Source: Sipunculus nudus
Lineage: Eukaryota > Annelida > Sipuncula > Golfingiida > Sipunculidae
Length of the DNA stretch: 64,000 nt
Reading direction: 5' to 3'
Assembly (NCBI GenBank): GCA_026874595.1
Contig: CM049322.1
Span: 56,422,386-56,486,385 of the forward strand
Shown here: one piece after another, positions 55,974 through 64,000 of the stretch
Layout of the letters: the number at the start of each line of letters is the position of its first letter
Numbering within the stretch: the first letter of the stretch is position 1
The notes under the pieces: generated by a model
Told to the model about the DNA's origin: nothing
The model's database searches: none
What the model saw: only the letters and a program-made list of their open reading frames with translations
Made by a program: the position numbers and the translations under genes

Positions 55974-58832
55974 ATGCGGACAAGAAACAGGGATTATAGT
56001 AAAATGCCTGATAAGGAGAGTTCGGAGGCAGGGGGGTCTCAAACCCAAATCCCTCAGGTAGAACACCCTAGTACGCCAGGAGGGAACGGGACAGAAGCCC
56101 AATCAGGGGGTAGTACGGTCGATCCTATATGGGCTAGGCTAGATAAATTGCCTTTTTTTAGAGAGGCAAGTATGGGTGAGAAGAGGGAGATGTATAGAGA
56201 GGAACAGGAGAGGCAGGATAGGTTTAACCTAAGGCAACTGGAGATAGAACATGGGGCGTCCAATGTTGTGTCGCCGGGGCCGGTCAGAACCACGCCTATT
56301 GGTAAGGTTTTATTGCCAGATTGGGGGGAACACACTGAAGTTGACCAGTATCTAAGAACGTGCGAACGGCTGTTTGTGGCCAATCAAGTCCCGTCAGACC
56401 AGTGGGTGGGATATTTGATACATAAGTTACCCTCAAGAGCACAAACCATATACAATAGGCTACTATTAGAGCAGTCGAGTGACTATGAGGTTCTTAAGCA
56501 GGAACTCCTTGATCACTATGCTATTTCACCTTTGGTATACCGAAGGAATTTTTTCAAATGGGCAAAACGGCCTACCGAGACCTATTCGGAGTTTGTTAAA
56601 TCCATTAAAGAACAGTTACATATGTGGGTGAGAGGAGCAGTGTCGCAAGGGGAAGAAGTAGACTGGGAAGAGTTGTTACTGCGCTACAGGTTCGAAATGC
56701 AGTTGCCGGATGAGCTTAATTTGTTTATAGTGGATAAAGGGGCAACCTCCCTGCAGGAATGTGTCAGCTTAGCTGACCAATATGTAGTTAACAGACAGCT
56801 ACTCGCTAAGACCAAGCCCGGTGGCAATCATAAATCCCGGGAAGATCAGGGGATGCCCCATAAGCCCAGTGGGGGATCAGGATCTAAGGGGGGCGGCGTT
56901 ACCGCAGTCAGACGGGGTGAAAATGAAGATAAGCAATCCTTTAACAGTCCTGGGCCCTTGGGCAACAGGAACTGGCCAAGTAGGCGTTATTGTACATTCT
57001 GTGAGAGGAGGGGCCATGACAGACAGGAATGTTATTCCTGGCCCCAGAGTCCCCGGTACAAAGGGCCGCGAACTGGGCCGCGCCAGGACGCTCCTAGTTT
57101 TGTCCCCAAAAGTGAATCCCAACAGGGATCTGCGGGGTTAGTGTCCCCATCTCAGCCACTTAGCGCAGGTTTAGATTCTATTGACCCACTGTATAGAGCG
57201 TACACAGGGAAGGCAAGGGTCCAGGGAGGGTCCCCTACAATAACTTATCTGCGGGACACCGGATCCACACTCTGTGTTATGTCACAAGAGTCTCTGAAGG
57301 GAGTAATTCCCGAATTTACTGGGGAAAGGGTCACGATCCGAGGAATAAACAATATGACCGGAACGTATCCCTTAGCTAAGGTCACAATAGACAGTGATAT
57401 CTACCAAGGAGTTATGACGGCCGCAGTGGTGAACCACTCGCCTCTTCCGGGCATAGATCTGCTATTAGGGAATGACCTCTTTGCCGAGGCTCAGGATTTA
57501 CAGATACCTTGTGGAGTAATTACTAGGGCTCAAAGAAAGGAACAGAGTGACTCAGCAGGGGACCCAGATTCCAGTCTGTTATGGGGCAGCCAGTTAGAAC
57601 AAACCGAGGAAAGCTCAGGGATCACTAATGGGGAAATGGCTGAATTACAGAACAGGGACACATCTACGGGGGATCTCTCAGAGGTATTAAAAGACCCGTT
57701 ACAGTTGGATTCAGCAGAGTTGAAAGCCGCACAGGAGGCAGACCCGACGTTAACCCCTCTATGGGGGATGGCAGGTATGGAAGACCATTCTGATGGTTAT
57801 TTTGTCGATCAAAGAAAAGGGCTGCTTATGTATCGGGACCGCCCTAAGCAGGGCCGACAAGTAGCAGAGTGGAAGGTCCAGGTGCAGTTAGTGGTGCCAC
57901 GAGCATGCCGTGGGGAGCTATTAAAATGGGCTCATGATGATGTTACCGCAGGACACGTAGGAAATCAGAAGACGTTAGCCAGATTAAAACGTCATTTCAC
58001 GTGGCCAGGTATAAGGCGGGACGTGCTGATCCACTGTAGAGGGTGCGGGCCTTGTCAGAGAAATGGGAAAGGGGTACAGGCACAGGTAGCGCCCCTAAAG
58101 CCACTTCCGGTTGTAGGTAGAGCCTGGGAATTCATTTCCGCCGACTTCATAGGTCCTATGCCTATTACCCAGACCGGAAACCGGTACATTCTGAACATAA
58201 TCGATCACGCCACAAAGTATGTAGAGAGTAAAGCGATTCCTAGGGCGGATGCTGAACATGCAAAGGCATTTTTTCTGGAGGTTTTTTCCCGTCATGGACT
58301 GCCACGCCAGCTTTTAACCGATAGGGGGAGCACATTTGTTAGTGAGGTGTTTCAGGGTTTTCTTAGGGAAGTAGGCATACAGCATCTCTTGACTTGTAGC
58401 TACAGACCCCAGAGTAATGGTACAATTGAGAAAGCTAATGGGACTCTAAAAGCAATGTTAAAAATTGCATTAGAAAGCTCCTCTGATGATTGGGATGCAT
58501 TGCTACCTTGGCTACTGTTTGCCTACCGCAGCTCCCCCCACACCAGCACGGGGTACAGTCCATTCTTCCTGATGTATGGGCGTGAACCTGACGGACCCTT
58601 AGGGTTAATACATGACCGGTGGACGGGCGATAGTGAACAGGCGGAGATGCCTATAAGCGATTACGTGAATCAGCTATGCCGCAAGCTGCATGAGGCGTTG
58701 CTAGAAGCACAAAGTGTTCAGGCCGAGCAGGCGGACTGCAGGACAGAGGGGTATGACCGACGACATAAGGTCAAACAAGTCAGGTTTAGGCCGGGGGACC
58801 TGGTACTGATTCACCTCCCGTATGGAGGATAA
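55974..58832 (+). CDS. gag-pol: Gag-protease-integrase part of the gag-pol frame
   Basis: 952 codons. The likelier start is the second ATG (56004; A at -3). Residues about 112-160 form a retrotransposon Gag region. About 168-275 resemble the SCAN fold (YRRNFFKW, WVRGAV, EELLLRYRFEMQLPDEL). A CCHC knuckle C-x2-C-x4-H-x4-C (YCTFCERRGHDRQEC) lies near 340-354. Protease shows DTGS at 428-431. Integrase has a His/Cys zinc module ending in CGPC near 690, then Asp 724, Asp 783 and Glu 819 (D-35-E). The frame stops at TAA 58830, inside the C-terminal GPY/F module; the same frame continues in the next entry. Gag and Pol are in one frame with no shift between them. Confidence 0.92.
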   Translation: MRTRNRDYSKMPDKESSEAGGSQTQIPQVEHPSTPGGNGTEAQSGGSTVDPIWARLDKLPFFREASMGEKREMYREEQERQDRFNLRQLEIEHGASNVVSPGPVRTTPIGKVLLPDWGEHTEVDQYLRTCERLFVANQVPSDQWVGYLIHKLPSRAQTIYNRLLLEQSSDYEVLKQELLDHYAISPLVYRRNFFKWAKRPTETYSEFVKSIKEQLHMWVRGAVSQGEEVDWEELLLRYRFEMQLPDELNLFIVDKGATSLQECVSLADQYVVNRQLLAKTKPGGNHKSREDQGMPHKPSGGSGSKGGGVTAVRRGENEDKQSFNSPGPLGNRNWPSRRYCTFCERRGHDRQECYSWPQSPRYKGPRTGPRQDAPSFVPKSESQQGSAGLVSPSQPLSAGLDSIDPLYRAYTGKARVQGGSPTITYLRDTGSTLCVMSQESLKGVIPEFTGERVTIRGINNMTGTYPLAKVTIDSDIYQGVMTAAVVNHSPLPGIDLLLGNDLFAEAQDLQIPCGVITRAQRKEQSDSAGDPDSSLLWGSQLEQTEESSGITNGEMAELQNRDTSTGDLSEVLKDPLQLDSAELKAAQEADPTLTPLWGMAGMEDHSDGYFVDQRKGLLMYRDRPKQGRQVAEWKVQVQLVVPRACRGELLKWAHDDVTAGHVGNQKTLARLKRHFTWPGIRRDVLIHCRGCGPCQRNGKGVQAQVAPLKPLPVVGRAWEFISADFIGPMPITQTGNRYILNIIDHATKYVESKAIPRADAEHAKAFFLEVFSRHGLPRQLLTDRGSTFVSEVFQGFLREVGIQHLLTCSYRPQSNGTIEKANGTLKAMLKIALESSSDDWDALLPWLLFAYRSSPHTSTGYSPFFLMYGREPDGPLGLIHDRWTGDSEQAEMPISDYVNQLCRKLHEALLEAQSVQAEQADCRTEGYDRRHKVKQVRFRPGDLVLIHLPYGG

Positions 58833-60521
58833 CCCTTGGTAGGGGCCTGGCAAGGCCCATATCCTGTAAAGGAGCAAGTAGGCAACCAAACCTATATTGT
58901 CCACACACCAGACAAGCGAATAAAAAAGCGTTATTTACATGTCAATGCCATGCGAGCATGGACCAGCCGGGATAGCCATCCCGTTACTAAAATGGTCGCC
59001 TTAGCTACAGGACAGACGATAGGTGACATGATGGACAGTCCCGGACAAGCCACGGAGATGGAGATGAAATATGACCCAGGTAATTATAGTTTGCGGGATT
59101 GTACGCCCAGTGGGCAAATGCCCGATACGAGTCATATCCCCCAAAGCCAATTAGTGGGCCTCAAGCAGCTGTTAGAGCGACACGCGGAGTTGTTTTCAGG
59201 ACAATTAGGACGCTTTAAGGGGGTCCTGCATGATATAGACGTGGGGGAGCATTTGCCTATCAGGCAACATTTTTATAGGTCTTCCCCAGAGAAAATAAGC
59301 GTTATGAGGCAGGAAGTTGATGAAATGCTAAGGCTAGGGGTAATCAGGCCCAGCAGGAGTGAATGGGCGGCACCCCTGATTCTGGTCAAGAAAGCTAACC
59401 ATGAATGGCGACCCTGTGTAGACTTTAGAAAGGTCAACGCTGTATCTAAGGGGGAGTCCTATCCCATGCCAAGGCTAGACGATCTTATAGATAGGGTAGG
59501 TGGAGCTCAGATACTCACCACATTAGATTTAGCCAAGGGATATTGGCAAATCGAAATGACCCCAAGAGCCAGCGAAATCGCTGCTTTCATTACTCCCTTC
59601 GGTCAGTATGAGTTCTTGACTATGCCCTTCGGACTCAAAATGGCCGCCCTGACCTTCCAGAGAGCGATGAATCACATTCTAGAGGGGTTCGAGGGATTTG
59701 CGACAGCCTACTTAGATGATGTCGCCATTAGCTCCAATTCATGGGATCAGCACTTAGAACATTTGGGTCTAGTTTTCAGTAGATTCAGAGAGCATGGGAT
59801 CACACTGAATGCTAAGAAATGTGTAATAGGGCAAGCTTCAGTCAGATATTTAGGCTATCAGGTGGGATCAGGGTTAGTGGCCCCCATTGAGGCTAAGGTA
59901 CAAGCAATTCAGGGAATTCCCCCTCCTAGAACCAAAAAGGAACTGAGGAGTTTCCTGGGAGTGGTAGGTTTCTACCGGAGATTCATACCGTATTTTGCTG
60001 ATATCGCAGCGCCACTGACAGGTTGTCTCAAGGGAAATAAGCGCGGGGACCTAACAGTAAAATGGGGGCCAGAATGCCAAGAAGCTTTTCAGAAACTCAA
60101 GGCCTGTCTTATCGGTAGCCCCGTCCTTCAGGCACCTAATTTCGCCAAACCATTTGAAATTTATACAGACGCATCCGAAATTGGCATTGCTGCCGTGCTT
60201 ACCCAGGCTGATGAAGGTACGCCGAAACCCGTGTCGTACTACTCGCGGAAGCTACTTGCTCGAGAACAAAACTACAGCACCATTGAGAAGGAGCTGTTAG
60301 CCATTATGTCTGGTTTAGACCACTTTAGGGCATATGTAGGATTCGGGCCGGTTACTATTCATAGTGATCACCGACCGCTAGTCTGGTTACGCCGTTGAAC
60401 AACAGCCAATCAGAGAGTCATACGCTGGGCGATGACTCTGTCCGAATATGACATGGAGGTAAAACACATAAAAGGCTCAGAGAACTGTCTGGCAGACTTG
60501 CTTAGCCGCCAAATTTCTTAA
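58833..60521 (+). pseudogene. pol: Integrase tail, reverse transcriptase and RNase H (same frame after a stop)
   Basis: Continues the upstream frame after TAA and has no ATG near its start, so it can be made only by read-through or from another copy. It begins with the rest of the GPY/F module (WQGPYPV, LHVNAMRAW). RT follows with LDLAKGYWQIEM, PFGLKMAALTFQ and the catalytic YLDD at 59709-59720, then FLGVVGFYRRFI. RNase H shows YTDASEIG, a Glu in STIEKELLAI, and HSDHRPL. TGA at 60396 interrupts RNase H; the same frame runs on through RVIRWAMTLSEYD and LADLLSR to TAA at 60519. Two stops in an otherwise well-conserved frame mean this copy cannot make full Pol conventionally. Confidence 0.9.
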
Positions 60522-60971
60522 GGTAGAACAAACAAACAAATCAAACTGGTGTTGTGAGTATCGGACCTTGTGGTTGACATCGCATAACTGGACTAGAAAA
60601 TGAATACAAGTTACTCTGAGGTCATTAACATGGTGTAACACTTAAGGAATTAAGGTTGATTGTATAATGTTGTTATATTTAAACTTTCCTTTCACCACCA
60701 TTCAGTATGTTTTATTTTTAATATCTCCAGCAAGGACTTGTTCGTTAAGTGAAATACGGTCAAGAGCAGGAAAGGCCAAGTCGCAAGTTATGGCGGACAG
60801 GCAATGCTTATATAAATTTTGTTTAATGATTGTTTCATTTTTACATGTATTTTTTTTTAACTCCGTTAAAGCTGGGAGTAGAGGTGGAAGGATTAATTGT
60901 TGAAGTAAGATAGTCAGATGGGTTACACCATTGGAGGACGAAGGTGGGTACTCCAACCTACCTATCGTCTT
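60522..60971 (+). other. Retrotransposon 3' untranslated region
   Basis: About 450 bp between the last pol codon and the polypurine tract. There is no envelope frame: the longest open stretch lacks a signal peptide or viral motif. Confidence 0.75.
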
Positions 60972-60982
60972 AAGGGGGGAGG
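60972..60982 (+). other. Polypurine tract
   Basis: AAGGGGGGAGG lies immediately before the 3' LTR and would prime plus-strand DNA synthesis. Confidence 0.9.
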
Positions 60983-61731
60983 TGTGGAAAACAGTAGCAA
61001 TATCTGTAACCATATTAACATATTTTCATTATTACTATTATTATTTAATTAAGTTTCTATCTTCTAACTGTAAGTGATAGTTTAATGAGGCTCCACGCCC
61101 ACTGGTATTCTCTGGGATCGGCAGGGAACGAAGTTTCTCACGTTCTAATGTTTCGGCCCTTTAATTAATTATACACCCCAAGGGTGCGTGCCTGGCACTT
61201 AACAGGTTGCTACTTAAATGTCAAATATATGTATAGCAGCTGCAGTCACCCGATCTGCTGGGGACAGCAGTCACTAACTGGCCTCTACTGACCAATCAGG
61301 ATTGGCTTGTCCCCTTAGCGCAGGCGACTAAAGGGGTGAATCTAAAATTTTTCGGGAGTTCCCGGGAGGCCGGAGTTAAGATCAGCTCGGCCAATAATTT
61401 ACTGACAACTGAACCACTTTGTGCAAGAGAAATACAACACGAACTAAACAGATAGACTGTATACTGGTGTCACCAATCTAGAAGGGCCCGTAAGTCAGTG
61501 TTAGACATCGTACCTAAGAGAACTTAACACTGCTGGAAAATATTATATTGTATTTTGAACACCGAAACACGAAATAAAACTGTATATGTTACATCAAAAG
61601 ACTGTTCGTCTTCATTGTTCCGCCGCTGAGCACTCCGCTCCAGAACAACACCAGAACCCCTAGACAAAATTGAGCTCGCTGGAGTAAGCGGCGGGTGACT
61701 CTCTACAATCCCGAGTCAGGGCTAAGGAGTG

Positions 61732-61734
<3 letters not shown>
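60983..61734 (+). repeat. 3' LTR
   Basis: 752 bp, identical to the 5' LTR by eye across its whole length, ending GAGTGACA against (AT)n. Confidence 0.95.
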
Positions 61735-61767
<33 letters not shown>

Positions 61768-62636
61768 GTTGCATATATAGTTTGACATTAACTAAGTATA
61801 TAAGGTACATTATTAATGCTCCTCTGCATGGCAGAGCACTTATATATATTAATATATTGTCTAATCAGCATACACGTACATTTTTTCTCTTTCATATATG
61901 TCCACGACCTCCGACCGAATGTAAAATTAACATGATATGATAAAAAAATCTTGTTTTCGCTATAATGTTATGGATAATCATATTTAACTTGGACAAAAGG
62001 GAAAGCTTTTTTATGTTTTCATTTTCTTATTTTAATTGTTCAGTATCACAGCTTTTGGAAAATTTATTGATCTTCGCAGATAAGGAAGCTTAATGAGCAG
62101 AAAACAAGTAACATGACTTTTATACGGACTGTAGTTTTATCACATGGCTGAATACTGAATTATTGGTCCGAAACACTCTAGATAAATTAGTGTGAGTAGA
62201 AGGTTTAGTCAGTGCAAGTGTCAATATCAAGGTAATTTGTTTCAGAGCTTGATACTTTTGACACCCACCGTGCTCTCATTTTATTTTTTATCCATGCAAT
62301 TTTTGGCGGCGGCAACCATTATTGTTGGCATTTCCTATAAACATGTCGGCTGTGACGGCTGATATGTATTATAAATGTCATTTATGTAAACTTGTGCTAG
62401 AGGAGATACGGGCGTCTCGTACAAAGTAAGACAAATATAGATATTTTTAAGCCTAGTTCAGCCGTCAACTATACCGACACAGACCTCCAAAACATATATA
62501 ATTTAGTTATTTCGTCGCTACCGGTAGGGATATTACTCTCCCACAAAGCCCGGGAAAGGCGGCACGAGATTACCGGGGTTTAATGTTATGATTATAAACC
62601 ATAAATTAAACTTCATTACTGTAAGAAAAAAAAGGG
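61735..62636. other. (AT)n flank and unassigned sequence
   Basis: The first 30 bp are the right half of the interrupted AT microsatellite. No gene is recognised beyond it. Confidence 0.5.
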
Positions 62637-62826
62637 TTCCGGTAGACCCTAGAAGGATTCTTCGCTGTGGAACGATTTTAATTTCCATTTGGAACCCTAA
62701 GTGCATGGTTCCTTTTGGAACCTTCCGAGGGGTCTGTTATTAAACCCTATACGGGTTCCTTCTGGAACCTCTTTTAAGGTTCCGGGAAGAAACTTTAAGG
62801 TTACTGAGTGGTGAACCTTGAAAGTT
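62637..62826. repeat. GGTTCC/GGAACC-rich block
   Basis: About ten GGTTCC or GGAACC words in both orientations within 190 bp give overlapping inverted repeats. Possibly a foldback or MITE-like sequence. No clear ends. Confidence 0.5.
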
Positions 62827-62845
62827 TCCTTAAAGTATCACGGAA

Positions 62846-62846
<1 letters not shown>

Positions 62847-62901
<55 letters not shown>
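62847..62901. repeat. (AT)n microsatellite
   Basis: About 55 bp adjoining the inverted repeat below. A second run at about 63183-63250 lies on its other side. Confidence 0.95.
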
Positions 62902-62905
<4 letters not shown>

Positions 62906-62929
62906 CAAATATAGAGGAATCAAGTTTCG

Positions 62930-62983
62930 TCATACATTTTTACGACTATTTAGTTTCGTGCAACATATTGTTGCACTCATCAG
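62930..62983 (-). ncRNA. Hammerhead-like motif, left arm
   Basis: Minus strand: CTGATGA, stem II GTGCAACA/TGTTGCAC with loop ATA, GAAA, stem III ACTA/TAGT with a 2-nt loop, GTC. The catalytic core is complete, but I cannot find a convincing stem I pairing, so self-cleavage is uncertain. Confidence 0.55.
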
Positions 62984-63045
62984 TAGAAGTGGAAATTCTT
63001 CTTCTTTTTAAGATAAAGATGACAAAGACTTGCATGATGGATGGC

Positions 63046-63095
63046 TTGATGAGTGCAACAACATGTTGCACGAAACTACGTGGTCGTAAAAAATG
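63046..63095 (+). ncRNA. Hammerhead-like motif, right arm (mutated core)
   Basis: Same layout on the plus strand (stem II GTGCAACA/TGTTGCAC, GAAA, short stem III, GTC), but the first core residue is T (TTGATGA) instead of the essential C, so it is probably inactive. Confidence 0.5.
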
Positions 63096-63179
63096 TATGA
63101 CGAAACTCCTCTATATTTGCATAATTAAAAAGCTCTGGTGTAATACCATAGAGCACTCTAGTTGCTGTTTATTGCAGGA

Positions 63180-63250
<71 letters not shown>

Positions 63251-64000
63251 ATAGTTTGCTTCATGTTTATACGGAATTAAATAATCCCAATTTTTCACCA
63301 TTACAGTTACCTGTCCAATGTTTATGCATTATTATATTATATATGAGTTATTTGATATGCATAGCAAACCAAAAGGGAGAAAAGTATAAGCGAAAATTCT
63401 TTTTCTTATTAAGATGAAGATGAAAAAGACCTGATGAAAATATCAATCTTTAATTAACATCTATAACATAAATGGTCTGTTATAATTTTTTACAATCAAC
63501 GATTATTGCTTTAGACGATTAACGCTAGAGGCATGGATGATATGCACGATCTGCCAGTGAGGTTACAGTATAAATCTGTCCATATATGTGTATATTTGGC
63601 GTCTTATTCACGTGAGGTTTTAATTTTGGATTAAACTCCCTTTCACGATTACCTCGAGGGATAAGGGGCTATATTTATAAACTTTAATTGACATAGGATA
63701 AAGTTCAGAAACCGCCGCGATTTGTTCTAGCTTCCCTGTTAACCACATTTAAGTATTAGACTAGCAGTATATGTTCGGGACAGATCTTTCGGCAATTTGG
63801 TGATTTAAACTTAAATTCCTGTGTTGTTTTCTATATTATTTGTAGGAAAAATCCTACACCCCCATGCCCTATCAGTGCAGTCTGAAATGTCATGGCCAAA
63901 GTACAGAATTTACAGCAGTATCTTAAATCCGTAGAAGTTATATAGGACTTCCAAGTAAAAAGTTCATAACACTATATAATGACAACTGTTGATTTGATTG
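63251..64000. other. Unassigned sequence
   Basis: Apart from the AAGATGAAGATGAAAAAGAC text near 63412, which is related to the inverted repeat above, I see no gene or element. Confidence 0.45.

Larger units (their letters stand above)
54153..61734 (+). mobile_element. Gmr1-like Ty3/gypsy LTR retrotransposon, complete and recent
   Basis: 7582 bp with two 752-bp LTRs that are identical as far as I can compare by eye, both TG...CA. A primer-binding site, one gag-pol reading frame with two internal stops, and a polypurine tract are all in place. Domain order is Gag, zinc knuckle, protease, integrase, reverse transcriptase, RNase H. Integrase ahead of RT is the Ty1/copia order, but the RT (YLDD) and integrase (GPY/F module) are Ty3/gypsy-like. 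That combination defines the Gmr1 group described in deuterostomes. It inserted into an (AT)n tract, so the target duplication cannot be delimited. Confidence 0.93.
62905..63120. mobile_element. Inverted repeat with hammerhead-like cores (Penelope-like)
   Basis: Arms of about 75 bp (62906-62982 and 63047-63120) are near-complementary around a 64-bp spacer. Each arm carries GTGCAACA...TGTTGCAC, GAAAC and GTCGTAAAAA. The spacer and DNA at about 63395-63435 share ATTCTT-TTCTT and AAGAT-AAGATGA text. Flanking (AT)n and the ribozyme-like arms suggest head-to-head Penelope-like terminal sequences. Confidence 0.55.

Noticed and set aside
60667-60903. Envelope-like third gene of the retrotransposon
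   Set aside because: 78 codons only, with no signal peptide-anchor layout. It lies in the 3' untranslated region.

Overview
This window looks like AT-rich nuclear DNA of a marine invertebrate, most likely a bivalve or another lophotrochozoan. The evidence is long (AT)n microsatellites and poly-G tracts, tRNA-like and MITE repeats, a Gmr1-type LTR retrotransposon, a YqaJ-plus-DDE (ISL2EU-like) DNA transposon, hammerhead-ribozyme repeats and exons bounded by AG/GT splice signals. The host assignment is an inference. There are no prokaryotic operons. Conventional genes are nearly absent and most of the window is mobile or formerly viral DNA.

Layout. 0-16 kb: tandem repeats (0.84-1.35, 3.6-5.0 and 5.5-6.7 kb), hAT-like and pogo-like MITEs, and two palindrome-rich cryptically simple regions. 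16.2-16.8 kb: a decayed LINE reverse-transcriptase tail. 18.98-30.5 kb: a cluster of endogenous circovirus-like (CRESS-DNA) elements. It holds one full-length Rep (296 aa, all rolling-circle and helicase motifs present), one Rep with an internal deletion, one truncated Rep, smaller fragments, and four copies of an origin stem-loop carrying TAGTATTAC followed by paired GCACGCCCC iterons. Remnants of a second gene run divergently from Rep across the origin and meet it tail to tail, which is the ambisense layout of circovirids. A 93-bp minisatellite sits inside the viral unit, and iteron/(AT)n modules without Rep are amplified on the left. An ISL2EU-like transposon (YqaJ nuclease on +, DDE transposase on -) appears to have landed inside one viral copy (21.9-25.3 kb).

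33.4-43.8 kb: an old tandem duplication of about 5.5 kb. The right copy contains a phase-consistent three-exon gene for a 63-aa secreted, strongly cationic, six-cysteine peptide (host-defence-like; family not recognised). The left copy keeps exons 2 and 3 but lacks the promoter and first exon. A hammerhead ribozyme with all three helices and the catalytic core lies on the minus strand of the left copy at 37.1 kb, in a Penelope-like fragment.

44-54 kb: a tRNA-like SINE fragment, a 56-57 bp minisatellite, a PIF/Harbinger-type MITE and long unassigned stretches. 54,153-61,734: a complete, very young LTR retrotransposon whose two 752-bp LTRs look identical by eye, inserted in an (AT)n tract. Its domain order is Gag-PR-IN-RT-RH, meaning Ty3/gypsy-type enzymes in the Ty1/copia order, as in Gmr1-like elements. 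Its single gag-pol frame is interrupted by two stop codons. 62.6-63.4 kb: an inverted repeat with hammerhead-like cores between (AT)n tracts.
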